NCBI GenBank assembly: GCA_964446945.1
Contig: CAYUQO010000002.1
Location: 310,001-374,000 of the forward strand
Length of the DNA: 64,000 bases
Source: CAIYRG01 sp964446945
GTDB taxonomy: Bacteria > Pseudomonadota > Alphaproteobacteria > Micropepsales > Micropepsaceae
Reading direction: 5' to 3'
Shown here: positions 50,763 to 59,847 of the stretch, one piece after another
Layout: every line of letters begins with the position of its first letter
Position numbering within the stretch: the first letter of the stretch is position 1
Translations under genes and position numbers: made by a program
The notes under the pieces: model-generated
What the model was told of the DNA's origin: nothing
Database searches by the model: none
The model's input: the letters and a program-made list of their open reading frames with translations, nothing else

Positions 50763-51628
50763 ACGAAATCGCATTGATTCAGAAAGCACGGCGGGTGGTG
50801 TTTCAGGGCGAACCCGGCTCCTATTCGCACCTCGCGACGCGCGAGGCGCTGCCGCATTGCGAAGCGGTGCCCGCGCCCACGTTTGAAGACGCTTTCGGCG
50901 CGCTGCGCGGCGGTTCCGTCGATCTTGGGATGATCCCGATCGAAAATTCGCTGCATGGGCGCATCGCCGATATCCATTATCTGCTGCCCGAAGCGCCGCT
51001 CTACATTCTCGCTGAGCATTTCCACCGGGTGCGCCATCAGCTCATGGCAGTTCCCGGAGCCACTCTGTCGTCGATTACAACGGTGGTCAGCCAGGAACCC
51101 GCGCTGGGGCAATGCCGCAACATCGTGCGCGAACTGGGGCTGAAGCGGCAGCTATGGGCAGACACGGCAGGCGCCGCGCGGCACGTCGCCGAAGTCAAGG
51201 ACCGTACCCTGGCCGCGGTCGCCTCGCGTCTTGCGGCCGAGATTCACGGCCTCAATATCCTGCGCAACGACGTCGAGGATGCGACCCACAATGTCACGCG
51301 ATTCCTGATCTTGGCGCGCGAACCGGAATATGCGAAGGCCGGCGGTGGACCCGTGGTCACCACCATGATCTTCCGTGTACGCAACGTCCCGGCGGCGCTC
51401 TACAAGGCGCTGGGCGGTTTTGCCACCAATGGCGTCAACTTGACCAAACTGGAATCGTACCAGCTTGAGGGTTCATTCAATGCGACCCAGTTTTTTGCCG
51501 ACATGGAAGGGCATCCGGACGAGCGGTCGATGAAGCTGGCGCTGGAGGAACTGAAGTTCTTTACGTCATCCCTGAAGATTCTCGGCGCCTATCCCGCCCA
51601 CCCCTTCCGTCAGACGCTGACGAGCTGA
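50759..51628 (+). CDS. pheA: prephenate dehydratase
   Basis: Monofunctional prephenate dehydratase, 289 aa, making phenylpyruvate for phenylalanine synthesis. Catalytic part: VVFQGEPGSYSHLATREA, GMIPIENSLHGRI and the Thr-Arg-Phe motif in NVTRFLILA. A regulatory ACT domain follows (about residues 200-280) with KLESYQLEGSFNATQFF in place of the classical ESRP, as in other alphaproteobacteria. No chorismate mutase domain. Translationally coupled to kdsB. Confidence 0.96.
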   Translation: MNEIALIQKARRVVFQGEPGSYSHLATREALPHCEAVPAPTFEDAFGALRGGSVDLGMIPIENSLHGRIADIHYLLPEAPLYILAEHFHRVRHQLMAVPGATLSSITTVVSQEPALGQCRNIVRELGLKRQLWADTAGAARHVAEVKDRTLAAVASRLAAEIHGLNILRNDVEDATHNVTRFLILAREPEYAKAGGGPVVTTMIFRVRNVPAALYKALGGFATNGVNLTKLESYQLEGSFNATQFFADMEGHPDERSMKLALEELKFFTSSLKILGAYPAHPFRQTLTS

Positions 51629-51966
51629 GCAGTGCCATCAATGTGCGGCGACTGGAGATTTGTCGATCCGAAAGGTGAGTTGCCGCACGCCGGTCGCGCG
51701 GGGCGATAGACAGAATCCGCTCGCTGTGCGACTCTCGAAGCGTTGGAGGTGGGCAATGCTAAAAGATCGGTTCACCTGCGGCTTGTGGAAGGCTGTGTTT
51801 ATAGTTGCGGGGAGAGGATTGTTATTAATCCTCAGTTTCTCGCATCTATAGTGCGTGACCTGATTGTAGCAGGGTGGCCAAAATCGCCAGCCACGTGACA
51901 GCCCGGAACGGGGCGGTTAGCCTAAGGATTGGCGTAGTGTGATTCGTTTTGGTTGAGGTCGTCCGC
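51629..51966. other. gene-free stretch with several stem-loops, possible small RNA
   Basis: No gene is supported in this 338-nt stretch. It contains a pair of complementary segments GTGCGGC (51641-51647) and GCCGCAC about 35 nt later, a second pair GTCGC/GCGAC around 51702-51741, and a 7-bp hairpin GAGGATT/AATCCTC at 51814-51833 that is followed by only a short T-rich run. A 63-codon ORF from 51660 has no family features. An unassigned structured RNA or the end of the pheA transcript is possible. Confidence 0.4.
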
Positions 51967-53193
51967 GTGTTTCCGGGCCGCATGGCGCTTGCACCCCCTT
52001 CCGCATTCGAGCGCCTCGCGAGGCTGCTCGAGGGCGTAAATCCAGCTTCGTTTCCGATTGGCAATGCGCCGGTGGCACTGACAGTTGGTGAGCCGCAGGA
52101 CGAGCCGCCAACCTTCATTACAAAGATCGTCAATGACAACGCGCGCGACTTCGGGCGGTACCCGCCGGTTGTGGGCACCCCCGAATTTCGCAACAGCGCC
52201 GCGGCCTGGGCATGCCGCCGTTTCAATCTTCCGGCGGCCGCAATAAAGCCCGACACACAGATCCTGCCGTTGAATGGATCACGTGAGGGGCTGTTTCTCG
52301 CGCTGCCCGCCATCATGCCCGAGAGCAAACATGGCGGCCGCCCCGTGGTTCTGGTGCCAAATCCGTTCTACGTCACTTATCCCTCGGCGAGCTTCGCCTC
52401 CGGCGCGGAGGTGTTCTATGTTGATGCGCGCGCGGAGAGCGGCTTCCTGCCGGATTTGGCCAGTATCCCCGAAAAGGTTCTGGAACGGACGGTGGCGGCG
52501 TTTTTCTGTTCGCCTTCCAATCCGGAAGGCGCCTGCGCGACGCGCGATCACTGGCTGCAGCTTTTTGCTCTCGCCGACCGCCATGATTTCACCGTCCTGG
52601 CAGACGAGTGTTACTGCGAAATCTGGCACGCGAAGCCGCCGGTGGGCGCGCTTGATGCGCGCTACCATTCCGCCGGCAGCCTGGAACGGTTGCTGTCCTT
52701 TCATTCGCTGTCCAAGCGCTCCAGCGTCCCCGGACTGCGCTCCGGCTTCGTCACCGGGTCGCCTTCGCTGATCGCGGCGTTGACCCGGTTTCGCAACACC
52801 TGCGCCCCTCAAGTACCCATTCCAGTGCTCAAGGCGTCGGCGGCGGCATGGGATGATGAAGCCCATGTCGAACAAAACCGTGACCGGTATCGCGAGCGGT
52901 TTGCGATCGCGCGGCGCATTCTCGGCAATCATCGCGGCTTCCGGCTGCCGGACGGCGGATTTTACATCTGGCTCGACGTCGGCGATGGGCCGGCTTTCGC
53001 CAAAGCGCTCTGGCGTGAGACGGGCGTACGGGTCCTGCCCGGCGCATTCATGAGCGTGGAGCGCGTTCCCGGCGATCCCAACAGCAATCCCGGTTTCGGT
53101 TATGTAAGATTGGCACTGGTGCATGATCCGGCCACGATGACGGCCGCTCTCGAACGAATCGCAGATTTCCTGCAGGGGGTATGGCAACAATGA
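51967..53193 (+). CDS. dapC: succinyldiaminopimelate transaminase-like aminotransferase
   Basis: PLP aminotransferase, class I/II fold type I, about 408 aa. The internal-aldimine lysine is in LSFHSLSKRSSVPGLRSGF; earlier segments are NGSREGLFLALPA and FCSPSNPEGA, and DGGFYIWLDVGDGPAF comes near the C-terminus. The sequence matches DapC of alphaproteobacteria, which acts in lysine/diaminopimelate synthesis. GTG 51967 is preceded by GAGGT seven bases away; ATG 51982 has no ribosome site but is the first Met. The stop overlaps ftsK. Confidence 0.82.
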   Translation: MFPGRMALAPPSAFERLARLLEGVNPASFPIGNAPVALTVGEPQDEPPTFITKIVNDNARDFGRYPPVVGTPEFRNSAAAWACRRFNLPAAAIKPDTQILPLNGSREGLFLALPAIMPESKHGGRPVVLVPNPFYVTYPSASFASGAEVFYVDARAESGFLPDLASIPEKVLERTVAAFFCSPSNPEGACATRDHWLQLFALADRHDFTVLADECYCEIWHAKPPVGALDARYHSAGSLERLLSFHSLSKRSSVPGLRSGFVTGSPSLIAALTRFRNTCAPQVPIPVLKASAAAWDDEAHVEQNRDRYRERFAIARRILGNHRGFRLPDGGFYIWLDVGDGPAFAKALWRETGVRVLPGAFMSVERVPGDPNSNPGFGYVRLALVHDPATMTAALERIADFLQGVWQQ

Positions 53194-55577
53194 GCGCACA
53201 ACGTATTGGCGTTTATCAGCCGCGTTCCCGCCGCGCGCGGATGGCAGAAGCCCTTGGGGCGGTGCGGATGAGGCTCTATGCACTCATTGAGCCTGCGCTG
53301 TGGCGGGCCCTGGGTTGCGCACTGCTGATTGCGGGCGCGGTCATGCTGCTGGCAATTGCGGGTTATGACGCGACAGATCCCAGTTTCGACGTCGCCACCG
53401 GCAAGCAACCCGCCAACTGGCTGGGCCAAAGTGGTGCGTACACGGCCGATCTGCTGCTGCGGTTTCTTGGACTCTCGTCGCTCGCACTTTCGGCCGCTCT
53501 GGCCGCGGCCGGATGGGAGATGATTGCGCACGGAGCGCGCCCCCGCCTGCTCTATCTCCGGATCAGTGTCCTCGTCCTCGGCCTGCTGCTTTGTTCGGCG
53601 GGGCTCGCGGCACTACCCAGATTTGCAGTATTCCCGGCCGGCGCGGGTGGTGTCATCGGCGGACTGCTCTGGTCTTTGATTGCCCTGGCCGGCCGCGCGA
53701 GTACATCGCATTGGGTGGTGCCGATGACGTCAGCCGTTGTCGGGCTTGCCGGATTCCTTCTGGTCTTGTGGGCGGCGGGATGGGCGATGCGCTCCGCACT
53801 GCTTGTCGTGAACGGTTTCACAATTCTGGCGCGCGGAACGGTTCAGCTCTGGCGCCGCCGTAGCGGCGCGAGAGTTGCGCGCGCGCCGGTGCCCGAAACC
53901 GACGACGAAGAAGATAAGGATGAAGAACTCGCCGCCTTTGAAGACGACGACGAGCCCGAAGAGCCGCCCGTCCAATACCGCGACAGCGAGACTCTGGTCC
54001 GCCGCAACGAAGACCGGAAACGCAAAACCCGGGCGAAACTGGAGCTCCAGCCGGCGCTGAATCTCGGCGAAGGAGAATATCAACTGCCGCCGCTGGGCAT
54101 GCTCGCCGAACCGCCGGCCGAGTCCGGCAGCCCCGTGGTCTCTGACGATGCCCTAAAGGAAAACGCAAAACTGTTGGAAGCCGTATTGTCGGATTTCGGC
54201 GTACGCGGGCGTATTTCCGAAGTGCGGCCAGGTCCTGTGGTCACGCTGTACGAATTCGAACCTGCCGCGGGGGTGAAGACATCGCGGGTGATTTCGCTGG
54301 CCGATGATATTGCCCGGTCGATGAGCGCGCTCGCGGCGCGCGTCGCGGTCATTCCCGGCCGAAATGTGATCGGCATCGAACTGCCCAATCAGCGGCGCGA
54401 GAAGGTTTTCCTGCGCGAACTCCTGGCGGCGCCCGAATATGAGAAATCGCGCGCGCCTCTGACATTGGCGCTGGGCAAGACGATTGGCGGCGAACCGGTC
54501 ATGGCCGATCTCGCCAAGATGCCCCACCTTCTGGTCGCAGGAACCACCGGATCGGGCAAATCGGTGGCGCTGAACACCATGATCCTGTCACTGCTCTATC
54601 GCATGCCGCCGCGCGATTGCCGCATGATCATGATCGATCCCAAGATGCTGGAATTGTCGGTTTATGAAGGCATTCCGCACCTGCTCGCGCCGGTGGTGAT
54701 CGACCCGAAAAAGGCGGTGGTGGCGCTGAAATGGGCCGTGCGCGAGATGGAAAGCCGCTACGGCAAGATGGCCAAGATCGGCGTGCGCGGCGTCGAAGCG
54801 TTCAACGAACGGGTGCACCGCGCGGCGGAAAAGGGCGAGGTGCTCAAGCGCACCGTCCAGACCGGGTTCGACCAGGAAACCGGCAAGCCAGTCTATGAAG
54901 ACGAAGTGCTCGAACTCGAACCGATGCCTTTCATTGTCGTCGTCGTGGACGAAATGGCCGACCTGATGATGGTAGCGGGCAAGGAGATCGAAGGCGCGGT
55001 GCAGCGGCTGGCGCAGATGGCGCGCGCGGCCGGCATTCATCTGATCGCGGCCACCCAGCGGCCATCCGTCGACGTGATCACCGGCACGATCAAGGCGAAT
55101 TTCCCCACCCGGATCAGTTTCCAGGTGACGTCGAAAATCGACTCACGCACCATTCTCGGCGAGCAGGGCGCCGAGCAACTGCTCGGCCAGGGTGACATGC
55201 TCTACATGATGGCCGGCGGCCGTATCCGGCGCGTACACGGACCATTCTGCTCGGATTCCGAAGTTGAAGACGTGGTGCGCTTCCTCAAGGAACAGGGGCG
55301 GCCGGAATATCTGGACGCCGTCACGGAGGAGCCGGACGAAGACGGAGAGGATGCTTTCGGCCTTGGTGAAGGCAGCGAGGGCGGCGACGATCTGTTCGAT
55401 AAGGCCGTGCAGATCGTGGCGCGCGAACGCAAGGTGTCGACATCCTATATCCAGCGGCGGCTGCAGATCGGCTACAATCGCGCCGCACGGCTGATCGAGC
55501 GGATGGAGGACGAGGGGATGATCGGCAAGCCCAATCACCAGGGTAAACGCGAAATCCTGCTGCCCGACCACGGATGA
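53190..55577 (+). CDS. ftsK: DNA translocase FtsK
   Basis: Septal DNA translocase of 795 aa that pumps chromosome dimers and terminus DNA. The N-terminal membrane part (about residues 30-210) has four hydrophobic helices, followed by an acidic linker (ETDDEEDKDEELAAFEDDDE). The motor has Walker A GTTGSGKSVALN, Walker B FIVVVVDEMADLMM and the RecA-like core. A C-terminal winged-helix gamma domain is present (VSTSYIQRRLQIGYNRAARLIERMEDEGMIG). ATG 53190 is favoured over 53181 because AGGGGGT is nine bases before it but abuts 53181. It overlaps the aminotransferase stop by four bases. Confidence 0.97.
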   Translation: MSAQRIGVYQPRSRRARMAEALGAVRMRLYALIEPALWRALGCALLIAGAVMLLAIAGYDATDPSFDVATGKQPANWLGQSGAYTADLLLRFLGLSSLALSAALAAAGWEMIAHGARPRLLYLRISVLVLGLLLCSAGLAALPRFAVFPAGAGGVIGGLLWSLIALAGRASTSHWVVPMTSAVVGLAGFLLVLWAAGWAMRSALLVVNGFTILARGTVQLWRRRSGARVARAPVPETDDEEDKDEELAAFEDDDEPEEPPVQYRDSETLVRRNEDRKRKTRAKLELQPALNLGEGEYQLPPLGMLAEPPAESGSPVVSDDALKENAKLLEAVLSDFGVRGRISEVRPGPVVTLYEFEPAAGVKTSRVISLADDIARSMSALAARVAVIPGRNVIGIELPNQRREKVFLRELLAAPEYEKSRAPLTLALGKTIGGEPVMADLAKMPHLLVAGTTGSGKSVALNTMILSLLYRMPPRDCRMIMIDPKMLELSVYEGIPHLLAPVVIDPKKAVVALKWAVREMESRYGKMAKIGVRGVEAFNERVHRAAEKGEVLKRTVQTGFDQETGKPVYEDEVLELEPMPFIVVVVDEMADLMMVAGKEIEGAVQRLAQMARAAGIHLIAATQRPSVDVITGTIKANFPTRISFQVTSKIDSRTILGEQGAEQLLGQGDMLYMMAGGRIRRVHGPFCSDSEVEDVVRFLKEQGRPEYLDAVTEEPDEDGEDAFGLGEGSEGGDDLFDKAVQIVARERKVSTSYIQRRLQIGYNRAARLIERMEDEGMIGKPNHQGKREILLPDHG

Positions 55578-55581
55578 CACG

Positions 55582-56061
55582 ATGCCGTCCTATGTCGAGC
55601 GGTCGTTGGGTGATGGCGAGAGGCTCGTTGCCCGGGCCCATTTCCACTGGCTGTACACGTTCAAGGCGCTTCTGGCGCTGATCGTCCCGTTTATCGTCCT
55701 GATCATCATCCTGCTGTTCGGGCGGGCATTTGCCGGCGGCTGGCTGATCATTCTCGGGATGATCCTGATGCTGGCGGGTATCATCATCTTTCTCCGCCGG
55801 ATGGTGCGAGCCTGGACGACGGAAATTGCCGTGACGTCACACCGCTTTGTCGAGAAGGCCGGCTTCGTATCGCTCAGGACCAATGAAATTGCGCTGACCA
55901 ATATCGAAGGCGTGCGCGTATATCAGGGCTTCTGGGGCCGCATCTGGGGTTACGGCAATCTGAGGATTGAAGGCACCGGTATCGACAAGGTGGATCTTCC
56001 GCCCATAGCCGATCCGATCGGGTTCCGGCGAGCCATCGAAACCGCCAAAGGCATCAAATAG
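55582..56061 (+). CDS. PH-domain membrane protein (bPH2/YdbT type)
   Basis: Protein of 159 aa with two transmembrane helices (about residues 25-75) followed by a bacterial pleckstrin-homology-like domain (WTTEIAVTSHRFVEKAGFVS, LTNIEGVRVYQGFWGRIWGYGNLRIEGTG). Such proteins are common beside envelope genes; the role is unclear. It lies 4 nt after ftsK and is probably co-transcribed. Confidence 0.83.
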   Translation: MPSYVERSLGDGERLVARAHFHWLYTFKALLALIVPFIVLIIILLFGRAFAGGWLIILGMILMLAGIIIFLRRMVRAWTTEIAVTSHRFVEKAGFVSLRTNEIALTNIEGVRVYQGFWGRIWGYGNLRIEGTGIDKVDLPPIADPIGFRRAIETAKGIK

Positions 56062-56121
56062 CATCTGTGCGCGCGCCCGCCGGCGGCGTATTCTTGACCT
56101 ATAACCGGAGGAGAAATCGCC

Positions 56122-57813
56122 ATGCTCCCGAGCCGCCTTAGCGTCCGCTCCCAGGCTCTTCTGACAGCGTTTGGTATCGCCGTTGTGGCTGCGCCCGCAG
56201 CCTTTGCCGCCGATGCCGGAACGCTGTTGCGCGGACATATTGTCTCGTCCGACGGCACCGCGCTGGCCGGAATTCCAGTCAAAGCCCATCTCGACAACAC
56301 CAATATGACGGTCGCGGTCTATACCGACAAAAACGGCGACTATGATTTCCCCTCCTGGTCCGACGTGAAGCCCGGTTCGTGGTCGGTCGGCGTCGAACTG
56401 CCGGATTTCGATCACGTCGATAAAGCCGGCGTCGCGATCGCCAACGGCAAAACGGCGCGGGTGAACTTCACGCTGAAGTCCAAGCCGCTTGCCTATAACG
56501 ACGCCACGGCGTCCGAGATCATCGCCGGTCTTCCCGGAACCGATCAGCAGAAGGTTCTGTTCTCGCAATGCAGCAACTGCCACACGCTGCAATGGGCGCT
56601 GCAGATTCCGCGCACCAAGGACCAATGGGTGAAAGTCATCCGGATGATGGCGGGACGCGCCGCCGACGACGATACGCCCGGCACCTATGCTTTCGGCCAG
56701 AAGCAATTCATCGAGCCGTTGGCGGAATATCTCGCTTCGATCCGCGGACCCGGCAGCGACAAGGTTCCATTCAAGCAGCGGCCCCGCCCGACCAATGCAG
56801 AGTCCACCAATCTTGTGGTGACGGAATACGACCTCCCGCGCGGTGGTCAGCGGGACGTATTCATGCTGCGCGGCGATCCGGCCTATGTCTGGCCGCACGA
56901 CGTGATCATGAATGATCAGTATGCGTATTATACGGATCATTTCTCCTACACAATCGGGCAGCTTGACCGCAAAACCGGGGCCGTGAAGGAACTGCATTTC
57001 CAGGCTCCCGCCGGCGCGGGGCGCGATCCCAATGGCGGCGACGGCCGGCCCGGAAATCCCGGCGGCGGCACGCACGAACTGCAATTTGACCGCCAGGGCA
57101 ATGTCATTATCGGCATGCGGAAGGGCACGGTCCGCTACAATCCGGCAACGGGACAGTTCAACGGCTGGGCGACCGGTAACGATCAGTTCGGGCTCGATCC
57201 GCAGGGGAATGTCTGGACATTGCCGGTGAACGGCCAGCTCGTGAAGCTCGACACGTCAAGCGAGGCGCTGAAGCGCACGATCTATCCGATCCCGAAAAAT
57301 GCCGGCATCTATGACATCGATACGGATTCGAAAGGCCGCACCGATCTTTACATCTGGCGCGAAGGCAAGATCGGCTTCTTCGATCCCGCCACGCTGGAGT
57401 ACAAGAACTACCCGGTGCCGACTGCGATGTCCGGGCCGCGGCGCGGGCAAATCGATGGCCAGAACCGGCTATGGGCGGCTGAGTTCTTTGCCGGCCAGGT
57501 GGTCATGTTCGATCCGGATGAGCAGATCCTGAAGGAATATCCGCTGATCCCGGGCGTGAAGCCTTACACGGCGCCTTATGCCGAGCCCTATTCGGCAAGC
57601 GTCGATGACAAGAACCACATCGTCTGGACGAACGATTTCTCCAGCAGCCGGATCTATAAGATCGATACGATCACCGGAAAATCGGTCGAGTACATGACGC
57701 CGGACAATTACGAGATTCGCGACTTCAAGGTCGAAGTCGGGGCACCGCGGCCGACAGTGTGGATTCCCGCCTATCGTCCGCCATCAAAGCTCGTGAAGGT
57801 CCAGGTCAGGTAA
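56122..57813 (+). CDS. exported carboxypeptidase-regulatory / cytochrome c / Vgb-like propeller fusion B
   Basis: Paralogue of the protein at 36351, 563 aa. Signal peptide (about residues 1-30), carboxypeptidase-regulatory-like domain (LLRGHIVSSDGTALAGIPVKAHL; DKNGDYDFPSWSDVKPGSWSVGV), CSNCH haem motif at residues 150-154, and a propeller from about 235 (VWPHDVIMNDQYAYYTDHFSY; NRLWAAEFFAGQVVMFDP). The propeller carries a Gly/Pro-rich insertion (GRDPNGGDGRPGNPGGG) missing from fusion A. No active site is assigned. GGAGGAG precedes the start. Confidence 0.85.
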   Translation: MLPSRLSVRSQALLTAFGIAVVAAPAAFAADAGTLLRGHIVSSDGTALAGIPVKAHLDNTNMTVAVYTDKNGDYDFPSWSDVKPGSWSVGVELPDFDHVDKAGVAIANGKTARVNFTLKSKPLAYNDATASEIIAGLPGTDQQKVLFSQCSNCHTLQWALQIPRTKDQWVKVIRMMAGRAADDDTPGTYAFGQKQFIEPLAEYLASIRGPGSDKVPFKQRPRPTNAESTNLVVTEYDLPRGGQRDVFMLRGDPAYVWPHDVIMNDQYAYYTDHFSYTIGQLDRKTGAVKELHFQAPAGAGRDPNGGDGRPGNPGGGTHELQFDRQGNVIIGMRKGTVRYNPATGQFNGWATGNDQFGLDPQGNVWTLPVNGQLVKLDTSSEALKRTIYPIPKNAGIYDIDTDSKGRTDLYIWREGKIGFFDPATLEYKNYPVPTAMSGPRRGQIDGQNRLWAAEFFAGQVVMFDPDEQILKEYPLIPGVKPYTAPYAEPYSASVDDKNHIVWTNDFSSSRIYKIDTITGKSVEYMTPDNYEIRDFKVEVGAPRPTVWIPAYRPPSKLVKVQVR

Positions 57814-57819
57814 AACTCT

Positions 57820-57845
57820 GGAGGCGCTGCAAGGCCTCCTCCTTT
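57820..57845 (+). terminator. probable terminator of fusion B
   Basis: A 6-bp stem GGAGGC/GCCTCC (57820-57825, 57834-57839) with an eight-base loop, followed by TCCTTTAG, 7 nt after the stop codon. The T-tract is short, so termination may be partial. Confidence 0.6.
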
Positions 57846-57847
57846 AG

Positions 57848-57869
57848 TCCTCCCCGTAAAGGGGGAGGA
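57848..57869. repeat. GC-rich hairpin, REP-like element
   Basis: Inverted repeat TCCTCCCC / GGGGAGGA around a short loop, similar to the element at 16593. It lies in the 326-nt gene-free gap 57814-58139 and may form part of an extragenic repeat. The rest of that gap to about 58015 has no clear feature beyond a GC-rich stretch; the final part holds the etf promoter candidate. Confidence 0.55.
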
Positions 57870-58017
57870 GAACGCCTCGCGCGCCTTGCGCGCATCTGTT
57901 TGATTTCGCCGGTGCGGCGGATGACGCACCGGTCGAGGCGGCGCCACGCTGGTCGCGGGCGCGAGGATTTTGATTCCGCGGCTGAATGACGCAGGCGTGG
58001 TGCGGTAGCCGCGCCAT

Positions 58018-58067
58018 TACGTTCACGTGACGTTTCGTTGACAGGACCGGAACCTGCCGCTTAGTTA
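58018..58067 (+). promoter_or_regulatory. candidate promoter of etfBA, with palindrome
   Basis: TTGACA at 58038-58043 is a perfect -35 hexamer. With 17-18 bases of spacing the -10 position reads TTAGTT/TAGTTA (58061-58067), a poor match. The 8-bp palindrome TCACGTGA lies at 58023-58030, just upstream of the -35, where an activator or repressor could bind. Assignment is by eye only. Confidence 0.5.
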
Positions 58068-58139
58068 TTGCACTGCACAATGGGTTCCGGTGGAGCTCCA
58101 ATACGGCCGCTCGCCTGAACCAAAGGCAATTCTCGCGCG

Positions 58140-58886
58140 ATGAAAGTTCTCGTCCCGGTCAAGCGGGTGATCGACTTCAATGTTGCCGTTCGGGTCAAGG
58201 CAGACCGGTCCGGCGTCGATCTGACCAATGTCAAAATGTCGATCAACCCATTCGATGAGATCGCCGTCGAGGAGGCAGTGCGGCAGAAGGAGAAGGGCAA
58301 AGTCACCGAAATCGTCGCGGTGAGCATAGGCCCGGCAGGAGCACAGGAAACGCTTCGCACAGCACTCGCAATGGGTGCTGACCGCGCCATTCTGGTGAAG
58401 CACGACGGCGAAATCGAGCCCCTCGCTGTGGCGAAAATCCTGAAGGCGATCTGCGCGGAGGAGCAGCCGCGCCTGGTCATCCTTGGCAAGCAGGCAATCG
58501 ATGACGATTGCAATCAAACCGGTCAAATGCTGGCCGCGCTGCTGGGCTGGCCACAGGGGACATTCGCGGCGAAGTTGGAAATAGGCACCGACAATGTATC
58601 CGTGACGCGGGAAGTCGATGGTGGACTTCAGACCGTCGAACTCGCCGTGCCGGCGGTGATCACCACGGATTTGCGGCTGAACGAGCCACGCTACGCTTCG
58701 CTCCCGAACATCATGAAGGCGCGAAAAAAACCGATCCTCGAAAAGACTATCGCCGATTACGGCGTTGATGCGGCACCACGGGTAAAGGTGCTGGAGGTCA
58801 CGGCACCGGAAAAGCGCCGGTCGGGCATGCGCGTCGGTTCGGCGGCAGAACTGGTCGGCAAGCTGCGTGAGAAAGGCATCATCTGA
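58140..58886 (+). CDS. etfB: electron transfer flavoprotein beta subunit
   Basis: EtfB, 248 aa, AMP-binding partner of EtfA; transfers electrons from acyl-CoA and related dehydrogenases to the quinone pool. Recognised from MKVLVPVKRVIDFNVAVRVK, INPFDEIAVEEAVR and the ETF beta signature VITTDLRLNEPRYASLPNIMKARKKP (motif split across 210). The stop TGA shares one base with the start of etfA. Confidence 0.96.
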   Translation: MKVLVPVKRVIDFNVAVRVKADRSGVDLTNVKMSINPFDEIAVEEAVRQKEKGKVTEIVAVSIGPAGAQETLRTALAMGADRAILVKHDGEIEPLAVAKILKAICAEEQPRLVILGKQAIDDDCNQTGQMLAALLGWPQGTFAAKLEIGTDNVSVTREVDGGLQTVELAVPAVITTDLRLNEPRYASLPNIMKARKKPILEKTIADYGVDAAPRVKVLEVTAPEKRRSGMRVGSAAELVGKLREKGII

Positions 58887-59818
58887 TGGCCACGCTGGTG
58901 CTCGCCGAACATGGCAATGCCTCACTCGATGAAGCCACGGCGAAGACTGTCACCGCTGCGGCCGCCGTGTCGACGCCGGTGCATGTGCTGATTGCCGGCC
59001 ACGATTGCCGCAATGCAGCAGAGCAGGCGCAAAAAATTGCCGGCGTGGAAAAGGTGCTGGTCGCAGACGACCGCCGCTACACCGGCTTTCTTGCCGAAGC
59101 CGTCGCCGCGCTCGTGCTCGCGCTGGCTCCGAGTTACGACGCCATTGCCGCGCCGGCAACCGCGAACGGCAAAAACGTGTTGCCACGCGTCGCGGCGCAA
59201 CTCGATGTCCCGCAGATTTCCGACGTCATTGCCGTCGAAGGGCCCGACATCTTCCGGCGGCCGATCTATGCCGGCAATGCGATTCAAAAAGTCGAAGCCA
59301 GGGGATTCAAAAAGGTCATGACGGTTCGCGCCGCTGCTTTCCCCGCTGCGCCCGCGACCGGCCAGGCTTCGCTGGAGACGGTCGCCCCTGCGGCTGATCC
59401 AGGCATATCCCGCATGACCGCCGAAAACATGACTCGTTCCGAACGCCCGGAACTTACCGCTGCAAAAATCATCATTTCGGGCGGGCGCGGGCTGCAGTCG
59501 AAGGACAACTTCGTCCTGATTGAGCGGATTGCCGACAAACTCGGCGCCGCGATTGGCGCGTCGCGCGCTGCGGTTGACGCGGGTTTTATCCCGAATGACC
59601 ACCAGGTCGGCCAGACCGGCAAGATCGTCGCGCCGCAGCTCTACATCGCGGTCGGGATATCCGGGGCAATCCAGCACCTGGCCGGGATGAAGGATTCAAA
59701 GGTGATCGTCGCCATCAACAAGGACGAGAATGCACCGATTTTTGGCGTCGCGGATTATGGGCTTGTTGCCGATCTTTTTCAGGCATTGCCGGAATTCGAA
59801 AAGGCGCTGGACCAGTGA
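58886..59818 (+). CDS. etfA: electron transfer flavoprotein alpha subunit
   Basis: EtfA, 310 aa, FAD-binding subunit. The C-terminal FAD domain is complete: SGGRGLQSKDNFVLIERIAD, QVGQTGKIVAPQLYIAVGIS, GAIQHLAGMKDSKVIVAIN. The start overlaps etfB by one base. A 3-hydroxyacyl-CoA dehydrogenase follows, linking the cluster to fatty acid or polyhydroxybutyrate metabolism. Confidence 0.96.
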   Translation: MATLVLAEHGNASLDEATAKTVTAAAAVSTPVHVLIAGHDCRNAAEQAQKIAGVEKVLVADDRRYTGFLAEAVAALVLALAPSYDAIAAPATANGKNVLPRVAAQLDVPQISDVIAVEGPDIFRRPIYAGNAIQKVEARGFKKVMTVRAAAFPAAPATGQASLETVAPAADPGISRMTAENMTRSERPELTAAKIIISGGRGLQSKDNFVLIERIADKLGAAIGASRAAVDAGFIPNDHQVGQTGKIVAPQLYIAVGISGAIQHLAGMKDSKVIVAINKDENAPIFGVADYGLVADLFQALPEFEKALDQ

Positions 59819-59847
59819 TATGGGAACGGATGGACAGCAGGCATACG

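Noticed and set aside
51660..51851. 63-codon open frame after pheA
   Set aside because: No ribosome site and no family features, and it runs through the structured gene-free stretch.
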